Source: UTCFX2 sp963788305
Lineage (GTDB): Bacteria; Chloroflexota; Anaerolineae; Anaerolineales; UBA4823
NCBI GenBank assembly: GCA_963788305.1
Contig: CAWBGK010000019.1
Span: 1 to 64,000, forward strand
Direction: 5' to 3'
Length of the DNA: 64,000 nucleotides
The translations under genes were made by a program, and so were the position numbers. Every line of letters starts with the position of its first letter. The first letter of the stretch is position 1. Below, in pieces: positions 19,478-29,585 of the stretch. Below the pieces are notes generated by a model. That model ran no database searches. It worked only from the letters and a program-made list of their open reading frames with translations, and had not been told where the DNA came from.

Positions 19478-22400
19478 CTACCTTCGGATAACCGGTAAAA
19501 AGATCCCGTACTGGCGGAAGGTATAGGCCACCGCGTCGCCGTCCAGCTCAAAGTAATAGACAGCCACCGTCTGGTTGGTATCCAGATCCCAGCCTGCATC
19601 ATCAAAGTCACACGAATAACTGCCTTCTTCTGCCTGGGCTGTCGTATTGAGATTTGTCCCGCCTGGTTCCCAGATCGCACATTGGACCTGAAGCTCACTG
19701 CCGTAAAAATGCGGGGCGTCAACAATCCCGCTGACCGTGTTCGCATCGAGATCCAGCGTCCCCGTGATCATGCCGATATCGACAACCTGCGCTTCGACGG
19801 CTCGCCGCTGTCACCGTCACCGTGTCTCCTGCATGGATATCCGGGTGTGAAGGGGTCCAGTCCTCGCTGTCCCAGGTCCAGAAATTGCCATCTGCATCTG
19901 CCTGACCGAGATACTCCTCCCCGCTGCTGACTTTGATCGCAAACGCGGCATTGGGTGCTGTCTGGACATAGACCGCGTTTGCGTTGGATGTGATTACTTC
20001 CATGCGCAATCCAACAAATTCGGCGCCCAGCCAGTTGCCATTCGGGTCATGGTACCAGATGTTGATCCAGTCGCCCGGCCAGATGTCAAACTGACCGAAT
20101 AAGGTCGCAGTATATTCGCCTGTGCCCAGGATATCCATTGAGATCCAGGCACCTTCCTGGCGGCCGTGGTTCCAGGTTTCTGCGCTGCCGTCGGCCGGGA
20201 AGATGCCGGAAGATACCTGTCCGGTGATTTGATCCAGGTCCTCATCGATCTGGGCTGTGATCGGGACAGGCCGTAGGACACCATAAAAGCCCGCGTCGGA
20301 GGTTACCGTGACAAAATCGCCGGGGAGCATGTCGCAGCCGCAGTTCACGCCGTCCATCCACCCGTCTGATTTGGTCATCCCGCTGCCCCCGCCTTTGAGG
20401 TTGCCCAGGCTGTCTGCGACCTCAAAATCAACCTGCACATTTTCCCCGAACCAGCCGTCGACCGCGTTCCAGGTTGTGTTTGCCCTCGCATGCGGCACAG
20501 ACAGGACGTTGATCACCCGGTCGCCGTCTGGCTCCAGGTAGATCAAAGCGATGTCCTGCCCGGGGAGGATATCCCATCCAGCATCGGTGAAATCGCAGCT
20601 GAAGCTGCCACCGTCTGGATCAACTGCCTGTCACCTCAATCGAAGGTCCATTCTCAACCCAGACCTCGCAATAGATTGTCAGGGGTTCTGCGAAAGGCGC
20701 ATTCAGCGTCCCTTCAACCAGGTCGGAAGTCGGATCGACTGTCCCGACGATCGAGCCGATTGGATTGACTGCTGCGGTATAGCCGTCCGCGGTGACCGTC
20801 ACCACATCGCCCTCCACGATATCCGGCGGCCCAGGCTGGTTCCAGTCGCCGTTGTGGTCGTGCGACCTAAACCAGCCGTCGCCCCCAGCAACCCCTTCAA
20901 TGGTCGCTTTTCCTTCAACTTCAATCGACACATCTGCCTGGGGGTTCGTCCGCACATTGACCCAATCATGGGCATAGTTAACGTTCACTTCTGCCGTCCT
21001 GAACTCGCTCCCAACCTGGTTTCCGTCGGGATACGTGTACCAGATTTCCGATACGTCTCCGACCTGGGCTGTGAAAAGGCCATCCAGGTCGACGGTGAAC
21101 GCTCCCCCCGGGTCATCGATCAGGAAGCGTTCTCCATACCCATCTGTGCCATCTCTGCGTGAGATCCAATATTCCCCAAGAGCCGGGAATACCGGACCTT
21201 CCATCACACCGGAGATCGAGTTAGATTCGATGTCGATCCGTCCGGTGATCGGGATGAGCTCAAGAACTGCAAAGAAACCGGCATCGGTCGTCACAGTCAC
21301 CAGGTCTCCAGGGACCATGTCGCAGTCGCCCATCTTTTCGCCAGCATCCTGCTCCAAACCAGTTGCTGTCCGATTCAGCTGTTGCTGTTGCGCCGCCTTT
21401 CACGATACCTAACTCATCCGTTACGGTATAGATCATTGTGACGCCTTCTCCAAACGGGCCGTCAACCCAGTCCCAGGCAGCGTTGGCGCGTGCATAAGGC
21501 ACATCGATCACTTTCCGGACCCGGTTGCCGTTTGGATCATAATAGTCAAGGCGGATGATTTGACCGGCTTTCAGGTCGTCTCCGTAAGCGCCAAAATCGC
21601 ATACAAACTGGCCCCCATCGGGATTAACATTCGTGACGTTGAATGCCACATAATCATCACTGCAGCGCACGCGCAAATTCTGGCTGAACCAGGGCGCATG
21701 CAGCGTACCTGTGACGACATCGCTCTCCGGATCAACCTCGCTGTCCATGTACCCGACCGGATTGACCGCGCCGGTGTACCCGGCCGCGCTGACCGTGACG
21801 ATATCGCCCGGTTTAATATCCGGCGGCTCGGGATCCCAAGAAGCATAATACTCGTTGGAATCGAAGTAGCCATCCCTATACGATTCACCTTGTAGTGTGG
21901 CTTTCCCTTCAACCTCGACGTCTACCGTGGATTCTGGGACGGTCTGCGCCTGCACCCAGTTGCGGGTGTAGTTGACGATAACAAGCATGGTGTAGAGCTC
22001 GACTCCGATTCGGTTTCCGTTCTCGTCGATATAATAAACCTCAGCCTGGTCGCCCATCTGCAGCCCGAAGCTGGAGACATCGATCGTGTAGCTGCCATCA
22101 TTCCCAATCTCAAAGGTTCCGTATTCGCTCTGGCGGCGACCTGGGCTGTAGACACCATACTCTCCCATTCCTGGGAAAAATCCTCCCGTCATCTGCCCGC
22201 TGATCTGATCCAGTTCTACATCAATAGTCCCTTCTACAGGGATCATATGAAGGACAGAGTAGAAACCCGCGTCCGACGTGACCGTCACAACATCACCGGG
22301 GACGAGGTCGCACTGTCCGGTGAGGTCGCCGCACCATATGCCTTCCAGCCAGCCGTCCGAGTTCGTATCGCCCTCTCCACCGCCCTTGACGGCTCCGGAG

Positions 22401-23461
22401 GAGTCCCCTACAAGGACGCTGACATGAACGCCCTCTCCAAAATAACCGTTAATGCTATCCCAGGTCATATTGGCGTACGCATACGGGATTTCAAAGAGCC
22501 GTGAGATGCGGTTCCCATTCGGATCAAAATAATAAAGTTGGATCACCTGCCCACCCATCAGGTCAACACCTTCAGCTCCAAAATCGCAGACGAACTCGCC
22601 TCCATCGGGATCGACATCCAATACATCGATCATCGTATCTTCTATCATGCAGCGGGCCCGTAGACTTTCGCTGAACCAGGGGGCATTCAGCGTGCCCGTA
22701 AAGACATCCGTCTGTGCGTCAGCCACACCTTCGATCGATCCGATTGGATTGACTGCCGTGGTGTACCCGACTGCGCTAGCGGTGACGACATCTCCCGGCT
22801 CGATATCCGGCGGCTCAGGATTCCAATCGTTATAAAAATTATCAGAATAGAACCAGCCGCTTATATCTGAGCTGCCCTGAAGCATAGCCTTATCTTTGAC
22901 ATCTACATCGACTGATGATTCAGGTACAGTTATCGCGTTGATTCTGTCCGTCGAATAATTGATAAACAACCGGAAGGTATACAGCTCGACGCCAATATGA
23001 TTCCCGTTCTCATCGATGTAATAAATCTCGGATTGGTCGCCCATTTGCAGTCCAAAAGTTGAGACATCGATCAGATATACGCCGTCGGTTTCAATTGCGA
23101 AGCTCCCCCCGCTATCTTGAGCCCGTCCAGGGCTGGAGACCGAATAATAGCCATCAGCAGGGAAACTGCCGCCTTCCATTGTGCCGTCGATCCGATCCAG
23201 GTCAACGTCAAGCTGTCCAGATACTGTGATCATATTGAGAGTTTCATCGAACCCTGCATCCGATGTGACCGTCACGACGTCACCCGGGACAAGGTCACAA
23301 GCGCCAGTCGCATCGCCGCACCATATCGTGTCCAACCATCCGTCTGCATTGGTATCGCCGCTTCCACCACCCTTGATGGCTCCGGATGAGTCGGCAACCA
23401 CAAAATCGACATGCACGCCTGCTCCAAAGTTGCCACCAACCGCATCCCAGGTCATGTTAGC
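19478..23461 (-). repeat. four ~1-kb tandem coding repeats
   Basis: In reading order the units span about 23461-22475, 22474-21488, 21487-20483 and 20482-19478 (987, 987, 1005 and 1005 nt). The first two are closest in sequence, with long identical protein stretches such as CDLVPGDVVTVTSDAGF and FGLQMGDQ. The fourth is the most diverged. Each unit also looks like an internal duplication of a ~165-residue domain. Confidence 0.85.
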
Positions 23462-23873
23462 CAGGGCATATTCACCCTCTTCAGGCGCGTTTTCACCCTG
23501 CAGCAGGGCGCCAAATAGCACGTCAGGTTGTTGCGGGCGAACTGACTCGGCGTCCAGCATCGTTTTCCCTTGGAAAGAGAGCTTCCTTTCGGCAAGTCGG
23601 TCCAGCTCTTCAGTTTGAGATCTATCCGTTGCCAAATCGCGGTCCGCTGGATTCGCTGTAGGACCGTGCTCCGAGGCGGGATTAGCAAACTGATCCCGGG
23701 TCCACGCCGCTGGATTTGATCGCGGTCGATTTAACCTGTGGAAGCGGTTGAGGATGATCAACACTTTTTTGAAATTCAGGGAGATCAAACGATTTTGCAG
23801 CCGCAATGGACACCCCCACCAGGACCAATGCAATTAGAACTGCCGAACAAACCATCGATAGCCGGGTCTTCAT
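19478..23873 (-). CDS. giant secreted four-repeat protein (frameshifted)
   Basis: A ~1465-residue exported protein of unknown function. The start (MKTRLSMVCSAVLIALVLV) has GGAAGG 6 nt upstream and encodes a Sec signal peptide ending near VSIAAA. A polar linker of ~110 residues follows. The remainder is four tandem units of ~330 residues. Each begins ANMTWDAV or a variant and contains a PGDVVTVTSDAGF motif, YYIDENGN-type loops, a second PGDVVTV motif followed by AVNPIGS, and CDFGAEG with YYFDPNGNR. Composition is acidic, rich in Asp, Gly, Val and aromatic residues, and predicted all-beta. The protein ends GIFLPVIRR. Breaks lie near 23690, 21330, 20620 and 19790. Adhesin or cell-surface layer function is a guess. 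Confidence 0.8.
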
Positions 23874-24071
23874 ATCAACCTTCCTATTCTCTTCGTGAGC
23901 TGGTGCGGGATTATCCTGAAACAAGATCAAACTTGTGATCAGCAGGATCACAGTAAATCGAATACCCGTCTACCTCTAAGATGGCTGAGTTTTTCTTCCT
24001 GCCGACTTCGTGCAGTATCATTATACAGTCTCCCCAATTAAAAGTCAATCGGTTCTAATAATTTTGTTGGA

Positions 24072-25178
24072 TTAAGAAATCAAAACCGTCGTGCCGTGAC
24101 CGGTGACCTCCCAGTCTCGCGGGCTTTCAATTTTCAAGGGATCGAAGACCGGTGTGCTCCAGCGGAAAATCCATAAGGCATCTTCGTTGCGCATGTTGAC
24201 GCAGCCGTGGCTCATCTGCAGGCCATAGTTGTTGTGCCAGTAGGTGCCGTGCATGGCATACCCCCCCGGACTCCGGAAGAAGCTCGTCCAGGGTACGCCA
24301 GGGAGCGTGAAACCTCCTTTCGCTTCGACTTCATCTCCGCCGGCGACGCTGCCCATATGCTTGGACGGCATTTTTGAGTAGATCACATATTTTCCAGGAG
24401 GAGTTGCGGTCGGCAGCTCGTTGTCCAGAAGGCGGTCATTCGGTACACCCGATGAGATCCGCGCTTCAAAAACCTTTTCGCCAGCCTGGAACGCTCGCAG
24501 CATCTGCTCGCGCAGGGAAATCTCGATTTTTTTCTTATCCGCCGGGATATCAGCCGCAATAGGTGCGTATTCAGAGGGGGCAATCATTCGTAAATGCTGA
24601 CCTGGGACGTAATACACTTCCGAATCGCTCAGCTCGTTTACGATTTTATACCACGGCTTTCCATCAGGTCCGGCATCGACATCCGTTGCCCAGTGGGTCG
24701 AAGAGTAGTAGAGCCGCGAGCCGCGCCAGGGCGCCCAGCCGTCCCATTTGGAATATTGGTAGGCGGTGGTGAATGGCACAGTCACCTCGCACAGCTGGCC
24801 AGCCGGTACGATCCACCCGGCGATATCATTCAGACGGACTTCAACAATCTGCAGGCGGGCGCTGTGCACATATCCCCCCCAAACCCGGTACCAGAGGGTA
24901 TTGTAGTATTTGGGTGCGTCCGGCGGGTGGAGTTCTTCATAAATTTGGAGAATCTGGTCTTTAAAGCGGTTCCCGACAATCGGCGCTTGGTCGTTCGGGC
25001 GAGAGCGGACGTCCAACTGTTTGACTGCGACCCGCGCCAGCATGCCCAGGTCTTGCTGCGGGCTGCGCGGGAAATCCGGCTCAAAAGCCGGCAGCTTGAA
25101 ACCGCTGCCCGCGGCAAATGCCACCAGCCCTAACAGGCCCAGCCGTAGAAAATCTCGCCTTGATATCTGTGCTGCCAT
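24072..25178 (-). CDS. Tat-exported L,D-transpeptidase (YkuD family)
   Basis: A cell-wall enzyme that forms 3-3 peptide cross-links in peptidoglycan or anchors proteins to it. The N-terminus carries a twin-arginine signal (SRRDFLRLGLLGLVAFAAG). The YkuD active site is complete near the C-terminus: HGTYWHNN, then SHGCVNMRNEDA with the catalytic Cys and the conserved His and Arg. Between them is an SH3-like region (RVAVKQLDVRSRPND) and a domain with WATDVDAGPDGKPWYKI. The protein is intact at 368 residues. The start at 25178 is preferred over an upstream GTG-like extension because of the Tat motif position and a promoter just upstream. Confidence 0.92.
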   Translation of the reverse strand: MAAQISRRDFLRLGLLGLVAFAAGSGFKLPAFEPDFPRSPQQDLGMLARVAVKQLDVRSRPNDQAPIVGNRFKDQILQIYEELHPPDAPKYYNTLWYRVWGGYVHSARLQIVEVRLNDIAGWIVPAGQLCEVTVPFTTAYQYSKWDGWAPWRGSRLYYSSTHWATDVDAGPDGKPWYKIVNELSDSEVYYVPGQHLRMIAPSEYAPIAADIPADKKKIEISLREQMLRAFQAGEKVFEARISSGVPNDRLLDNELPTATPPGKYVIYSKMPSKHMGSVAGGDEVEAKGGFTLPGVPWTSFFRSPGGYAMHGTYWHNNYGLQMSHGCVNMRNEDALWIFRWSTPVFDPLKIESPRDWEVTGHGTTVLIS

Positions 25179-25187
25179 CGCATGAGG

Positions 25188-25216
25188 ATTGTACTGGATG
25201 ATTTTGGATAAATCAA
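25188..25216 (-). promoter_or_regulatory. promoter of the L,D-transpeptidase gene, near-leaderless
   Basis: Reading the minus strand: TTGATT (25216-25211), 17-nt spacer, TACAAT (25193-25188). Transcription would begin about 7 nt later, within ~3 nt of the start codon at 25178, leaving no room for a ribosome site. Confidence 0.5.
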
Positions 25217-25478
25217 GGAATGTTTGAGCGATGCGACCAGAGATTAATGTTCTTCTTACTCTTCGATGCATGCAGTCGTGTGCTCAACCTTAATTTTCTC
25301 TAAATACCGATTTCACGATTCCTGAATAATGCTGGTTTGTCCGTAATGCACGTCCATCAGTTAAAAAAAGGTGCTTCGATATAAAAAATACGTTCGCTTT
25401 TTTCGCATTTATCTCCGTTCTGAACCTTAACGCATACTTCAGAAACAGACTTCTCCTGCCCGATTCGTGATTGGACAT
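25194..25478. other. gene-free stretch
   Basis: Apart from the promoter at its left edge, this ~285-nt interval has only short, poorly coding frames (the longest, 62 codons on the minus strand, has basic AT-rich codons and no Shine-Dalgarno). I see no RNA gene or repeat in it. Confidence 0.4.
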
Positions 25479-26403
25479 TTAGAGCTCCTTCACGTAATCC
25501 AGGTATTGGTTCACAATCTTAAAGCCGATTGACACATAGAGGTTTCTGGCCGGGATATTCGTCACGGTTGTTGAGACGCAAACCCGCTTCATCCCAAAAG
25601 CTTTCATCCGGCGCAGCCCTTCAAGCAGCGCGGCGCGCGTTAGACCGTTCCGGCGGTATTGAGGCAGTGCGCCTACCGGACCGAAATCCCCGATCTTGTT
25701 GACAGGGTCGATCCATCCGTTGACATAGGCAGCAATGACGCCGTCTTCGGTGATCGTGACGATATCCAGATCGCGGTGGTAGCCGGGCATCTGCATAAAA
25801 CGAGCATAATCCTCGTCTTTGACATTACCGACTGTCCACGGAAGCCAGACCTCGCGCTGGGTGGAGGCACGGTTTGAAAGTTCACCTGTCAGCGCGACTT
25901 CGACGGACATGATAACCAGTCGGAAGGGTTGATTCTGAGATCGGCTCATCCAGCCAGCGCAGCATATTGACTTCGGTAAAATTGCCGCGGTACCGGAATC
26001 CATGGTTTTCTAAGAAAGCAAGCCTTTTATGATCGTCCTGGCGCGATCCTGAAACAAGAACGCCTTCCCAAGGCTCTACCCTGTTCTTGCTGAGTTCATG
26101 GATTCGCGTTTCAGCCCAATTGAGCGCTTCGTCTTCAATCCCAAGCCAAGCATAATCCGGCAGAAATTGAAAATCGATTGAAGGATCTTCACCAAGGATC
26201 ACAAAGCCGACCAGTTCGCCGTCATCCATCCAGAGCCGAACCTGTTCTTGTGGATTCAGGTGGCAGGCAACCATGAAGAAATTAAACGCCAGCTCGCCGA
26301 TGTGCCAGTAGCGCCAGTCGTTCGTGAGCGAACGGGCTTCAATCAGAAGGTCCTGCATCAGTTGTAAATCAGTTTCGTTTTCGTAGAACCGGGTTGTTAA
26401 CAT
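25479..26403 (-). CDS. tandem GNAT-type N-acetyltransferase (frameshifted)
   Basis: A two-domain acetyl-CoA-dependent acetyltransferase of unknown substrate. The first ~160 residues form a degenerate GNAT domain (WMDDGELVGFVILGEDPS, then RLAFLENHGFRYRG). The second half has the canonical acetyl-CoA loop in GALPQYRRNGLTRAALLEGL and the terminal strand ARNLYVSIGFKIVNQY. The frame breaks near 25920, and the joined length is ~308 residues. Paired GNAT domains, one worn and one active, are common in this superfamily. No operon partner is evident. Confidence 0.78.
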
Positions 26404-26519
26404 ACATCCTCAGGAATTGATTGGAAGAAGGGACGATAGTCCGACGGCGTTTTTATCAATAATTCTTTACTTTTTTACCGATCAATGTAACATTTTCCTT
26501 TAGTCTTTGGCATCTATAC

Positions 26520-27150
26520 CTATCCAGGCTTAAGCGCTGTCATACAGATGAATTCTCGATGCCGATCCCTGTTTTTAACCATCTGAATATTACTAAAACC
26601 TGCTTCAGCGATCATTTGGCGAACATCTTTGTGGTCGAAGATCCTGATCCCATATCGAACAAAACCCTTCTTCTCCAAATCTTCCCTGCAGGTAAAAGTC
26701 AGAACAATCTTTCCTCCCTGTTGAAGGATTCGATAAATTTCTAAAATCCCTTGCTCGATATTGCTCCAATAAAAGAGTGAGTTCACCGAACATGCTTTTG
26801 AAAAAAAGCCGTCAGGAAAGGGTTGCGCTTCCGCCTGGCCTAAAAAGATATATAATTTTCCTGAACTTGACTTCCTCGGAAAATCTTAACCGGCAGGATT
26901 CCACCATTGCGAATGAAGAGTCTAAACCTGCTGCAAATCCTTGACCAACCCTCGGGATAATTCTTCCAAGCAAATATCCCCCGCCAAAACCAAGATCGAC
27001 AACCTTATCATTTTCAACCAACGCTAATTCGCTTAAAGTGACATCGTTAAGCTGTCTGTTCCGAATATTCCAGATAGGACCCAGGAAATATTTTCCGGGA
27101 ATACCGAGCGGATGACTGAGTTGGGAAGCAAGAACCTGCATCAAATTCAT
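26520..27150 (-). CDS. class I SAM-dependent methyltransferase (frameshifted)
   Basis: A UbiE/COQ5-like methyltransferase. Motif I reads VVDLGFGGGYLLGRIIP (residues ~50-66). A second region in a shifted frame reads GQAEAQPFPDGFF, the usual post-II motif, followed by NSLFYWSNIEQGILEIYRIL and GGKIVLTF. One or two indels near 26860-26880 explain the break. The gene is clearly richer in A and T than its neighbours, and the whole 26.4-27.6 kb stretch shares that bias, which hints at transfer from elsewhere. Substrate is unknown. Confidence 0.72.
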
Positions 27151-27600
27151 ATGTTGTTGCTAATTTCCTTTCGTATCATGATCCACTCGAAAGGCGCCGA
27201 AGGGTCGGACATTGCTGAGATAGAAATTCTATCAGGAATACTTTTGTCATGCTGAATGGCTTTCTTTTTTATTGAACCGACTAGCCTCTTCCTTCCCTTT
27301 TTACCTTCCTTAGTACCCAGCAGAGATCTGGAGGTTGGTGTTTTACGAATCATCCTGAAAAACTTTCATTCGTTTTAGATTTTCACCATAAATCGATCTT
27401 TATTGTATATAATATCTTTTTAGAAAAAGACTATAGGGAACTATGCTGCACAATGCTACGTCATAAGAATGTCGAAATGACGTGCATCTATGTGATGACA
27501 ACTATATCTACCATTTCATAGGGTCCTTTCTTTCTAGGTTGCGTTGACTGAGAAGATAGGCCCATTCAGAACGGTCCTGAGCCAATCACGGAGGAATATC
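27151..27600. other. AT-rich gene-poor stretch
   Basis: About 450 nt between the methyltransferase and the lipoprotein gene. A 68-codon minus-strand frame (27147-27353) overlaps the methyltransferase start as ATGA, but its lysine-rich sequence matches nothing I know. A TATAAT at about 27408 could serve the plus-strand lipoprotein gene, though it is far upstream of the ATG at 27601. No hairpin with a T-run was seen. Confidence 0.4.
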
Positions 27601-28272
27601 ATGACAATCCATTATCGAAGAATGCTGATCGGCGGGCTGGCTTTGCTGGGGATTCTGCTCCTGGCGGGCTGCAGTGTTTTTGATGTCTTCTTTCCGAATG
27701 ACGAAGTCCCGGTCGATGTTCAGATTGAGCAGACCGTTGCGGCCCAGCAGGAGGTGGAAATTCTCCAATCCACCATTATGGCGCTGCAGACCCTGACCAG
27801 CATCCAACCTCCCACTGCTTTGCCGACGGTGGAGGCGCCCCCTCCAGTCGTTCAACCGACGTATACAGCGCTTCCGTCTTACACCGCTCTCCCAACCCTC
27901 ACCTTCCAGCCAACGGTCACTCCTCCGGTGTACTACTATCCGACAGAGGTTTACCAGCCCACCACAAATTCAAGCATTGGGCGTCCTTACGTTTTACGTG
28001 TCCGCAACCAGAACCAGAAGGCTACCTTGTGGATTGGGACCAAGATGCCGTACGGCGGCAACTTCATCAAACCGCTTTTTTACGTCGAGTTCTACCCGCC
28101 CCAACCGGCCTGGATGCACATCACGTGGTGCCGGAGGAGCAGCTATTCTACCGATTGGGACAACCATTGGTGGGATGACTGGTACTCAAACTGGCAGCGA
28201 AATGACATCTATAACTGCCAGTCGCAGGATGTGTATGTAGACGAGCCGTTTCAAGAGATCGGCGTGCGCTGA
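27601..28272 (+). CDS. lipoprotein with Pro/Thr-rich stalk and Trp-rich end
   Basis: A 223-residue intact predicted lipoprotein of unknown function. The start at 27601 has GGAGG 6 nt upstream. The signal is MTIHYRRMLIGGLALLGILL followed by the lipobox LLAGC, so the mature protein would be membrane-anchored. A short helical part (VQIEQTVAAQQEVEILQ) leads to a Pro/Thr/Tyr-rich stalk with repeats such as TYTALPSYTALPTLTFQPTV. The C-terminal ~95 residues form a separate domain beginning RPYVLRVRNQNQKATLWIG and containing many tryptophans and two cysteines. It probably displays a small binding domain on the cell surface. Confidence 0.75.
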   Translation: MTIHYRRMLIGGLALLGILLLAGCSVFDVFFPNDEVPVDVQIEQTVAAQQEVEILQSTIMALQTLTSIQPPTALPTVEAPPPVVQPTYTALPSYTALPTLTFQPTVTPPVYYYPTEVYQPTTNSSIGRPYVLRVRNQNQKATLWIGTKMPYGGNFIKPLFYVEFYPPQPAWMHITWCRRSSYSTDWDNHWWDDWYSNWQRNDIYNCQSQDVYVDEPFQEIGVR

Positions 28273-28301
28273 TTAGACCGCATCGGACGAGTTTATTAGC
28301 C

Positions 28302-28339
28302 TGACAGGCGGTTTGTGGGTGATCCGCCTGTCATGTTTT
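28302..28339. terminator. hairpin between convergent lipoprotein and MFS genes
   Basis: Perfect 10-bp stem TGACAGGCGG / CCGCCTGTCA with a 12-nt loop, then TGTTTTC on the plus strand. Its right arm overlaps the stop codon of the MFS gene. Confidence 0.65.
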
Positions 28340-29476
28340 CTTTCTGCTTAACAGCACAAAAATTCCGGAGCTGATGACCATATCCACCGTCAGGATGTAC
28401 ATCATGATCTGAGGTCCGGAAGTTTCGAAGAACTGCCCGATCAGCCATGGGATAATCATCCCGCCCAGGCTGGCGCCTACAAAAATCCAGCTTGTAAATT
28501 GGCCGGTGACAGTGAGAATCTGGTTCGCGAAAGAAAGCGTGACCGGGAAGATCGTCGCTACAGACGCTCCAAAGATGATCGTCGCAATCCAGATCACTTC
28601 AGGCGAGCCGCCTCCAAACAAGGCTAACCCCAAACCGAACAGACATCCTGCCAGGTTGGCAGCAAGCAAGGTGCGGGGTGGAAACCGAACGGCAAAGGGG
28701 ATCGAGATGAGCCGGCCGATTGTCAGCGCCCCCCAATACACCGAGGTCATGTACGCAGCCACTGTAGCAGAAGCGATGCCTGTCGCAACTGCATAGCTGT
28801 AAATCCAGCCTCCATAGGCCATTTCAGCGCCAGTGAATGTGAGATAAAAAAGGATGAAAAGCGCCAACAGCGAACCGCTTGGATTGACCTGCGGCTGCGC
28901 ATCCGGTTCTTTGTGCGGGGCTGCTGGACTGGTAATGCTTCTGAAAAGCAATGCTACCGGCAGCAGCAGCAGGGCAATCAACCAGTAAGCCCAGCTGATC
29001 GCACCCGTTGCCAAGACTGCCTGAGCGATCAGGATCGGCGCGATGAAGCTGCCGAGACCCCAAAAAAGGTGCAGACCATTCATAAATGGACTGACGTGCT
29101 CCCTATGCAGCCAGACCAGCAGCGTGTTGCCGCCCACATCCACAAAGGCCTGACCGATTCCGAGCAGCAGCATCACGAGCGCCAGGAGCGCCAGCTGAGG
29201 CATGCCTGGGATCAGCGCGGTGAGGACTGCGATCATGACCAATGCCAGGGAGACAACCGGATGTCCGGGGCGCCGGTCAAACTGGCGTCCGCCAGCTAGC
29301 GCTCCAACCAGATAGCCAAGGTTGACAGCCGTGAACAGCAGGCTCGCCTGTTTCAGCTGGACGTGCGTCTGCTCTGCCAGATATGGCAGGCTCGGTCCGA
29401 GGACTGAAGCCGTCATCCCCAGGCCTACAAATGACATATAGTAAATCGCAGTAACAAAACGGGGTGAAGAAGTCAT
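28331..29476 (-). CDS. major facilitator superfamily transporter
   Basis: A 12-helix MFS permease of unknown substrate, intact. The fold is clear from FVTAIYYMSFVGLGMTASVLGPSL, the loop between helices 2 and 3 in YLVGALAGGRQFDRRPGHPVV (the usual G-x-x-x-D-R-x-G-R/H-R pattern) and repeated glycine-rich helices. It resembles the FucP/YfkF-like group of sugar or drug transporters, but no substrate-specific motif is visible. ATG at 29476 is chosen; an in-frame GTG at 29509 would add 11 residues. It lies downstream of the ppdK terminator and is likely expressed separately. Confidence 0.8.
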   Translation of the reverse strand: MTSSPRFVTAIYYMSFVGLGMTASVLGPSLPYLAEQTHVQLKQASLLFTAVNLGYLVGALAGGRQFDRRPGHPVVSLALVMIAVLTALIPGMPQLALLALVMLLLGIGQAFVDVGGNTLLVWLHREHVSPFMNGLHLFWGLGSFIAPILIAQAVLATGAISWAYWLIALLLLPVALLFRSITSPAAPHKEPDAQPQVNPSGSLLALFILFYLTFTGAEMAYGGWIYSYAVATGIASATVAAYMTSVYWGALTIGRLISIPFAVRFPPRTLLAANLAGCLFGLGLALFGGGSPEVIWIATIIFGASVATIFPVTLSFANQILTVTGQFTSWIFVGASLGGMIIPWLIGQFFETSGPQIMMYILTVDMVISSGIFVLLSRKKT

Positions 29477-29513
29477 TTCCGAACAAAAATGCCGAACGAT
29501 ATCGATCACCAGG

Positions 29514-29547
29514 AAAACCAGGAGACACCTGTTCAGGCGTCTCCTGG
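29514..29547 (-). terminator. Rho-independent terminator of ppdK
   Basis: On the minus strand: CCAGGAGAC / GTCTCCTGG, 9-bp perfect stem, followed by TTTTCC. It stands 39 nt after the ppdK stop. Confidence 0.8.
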
Positions 29548-29585
29548 CTGCTGATCCTGGTTAGCTTGAGAAACCGATCCCAGGA

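Noticed and set aside
27147..27353. 68-codon minus-strand frame overlapping the methyltransferase start as ATGA
   Set aside because: The overlap is suggestive, but the protein is lysine-rich with no recognisable pattern, and the region is AT-rich, where chance frames of this kind are common.
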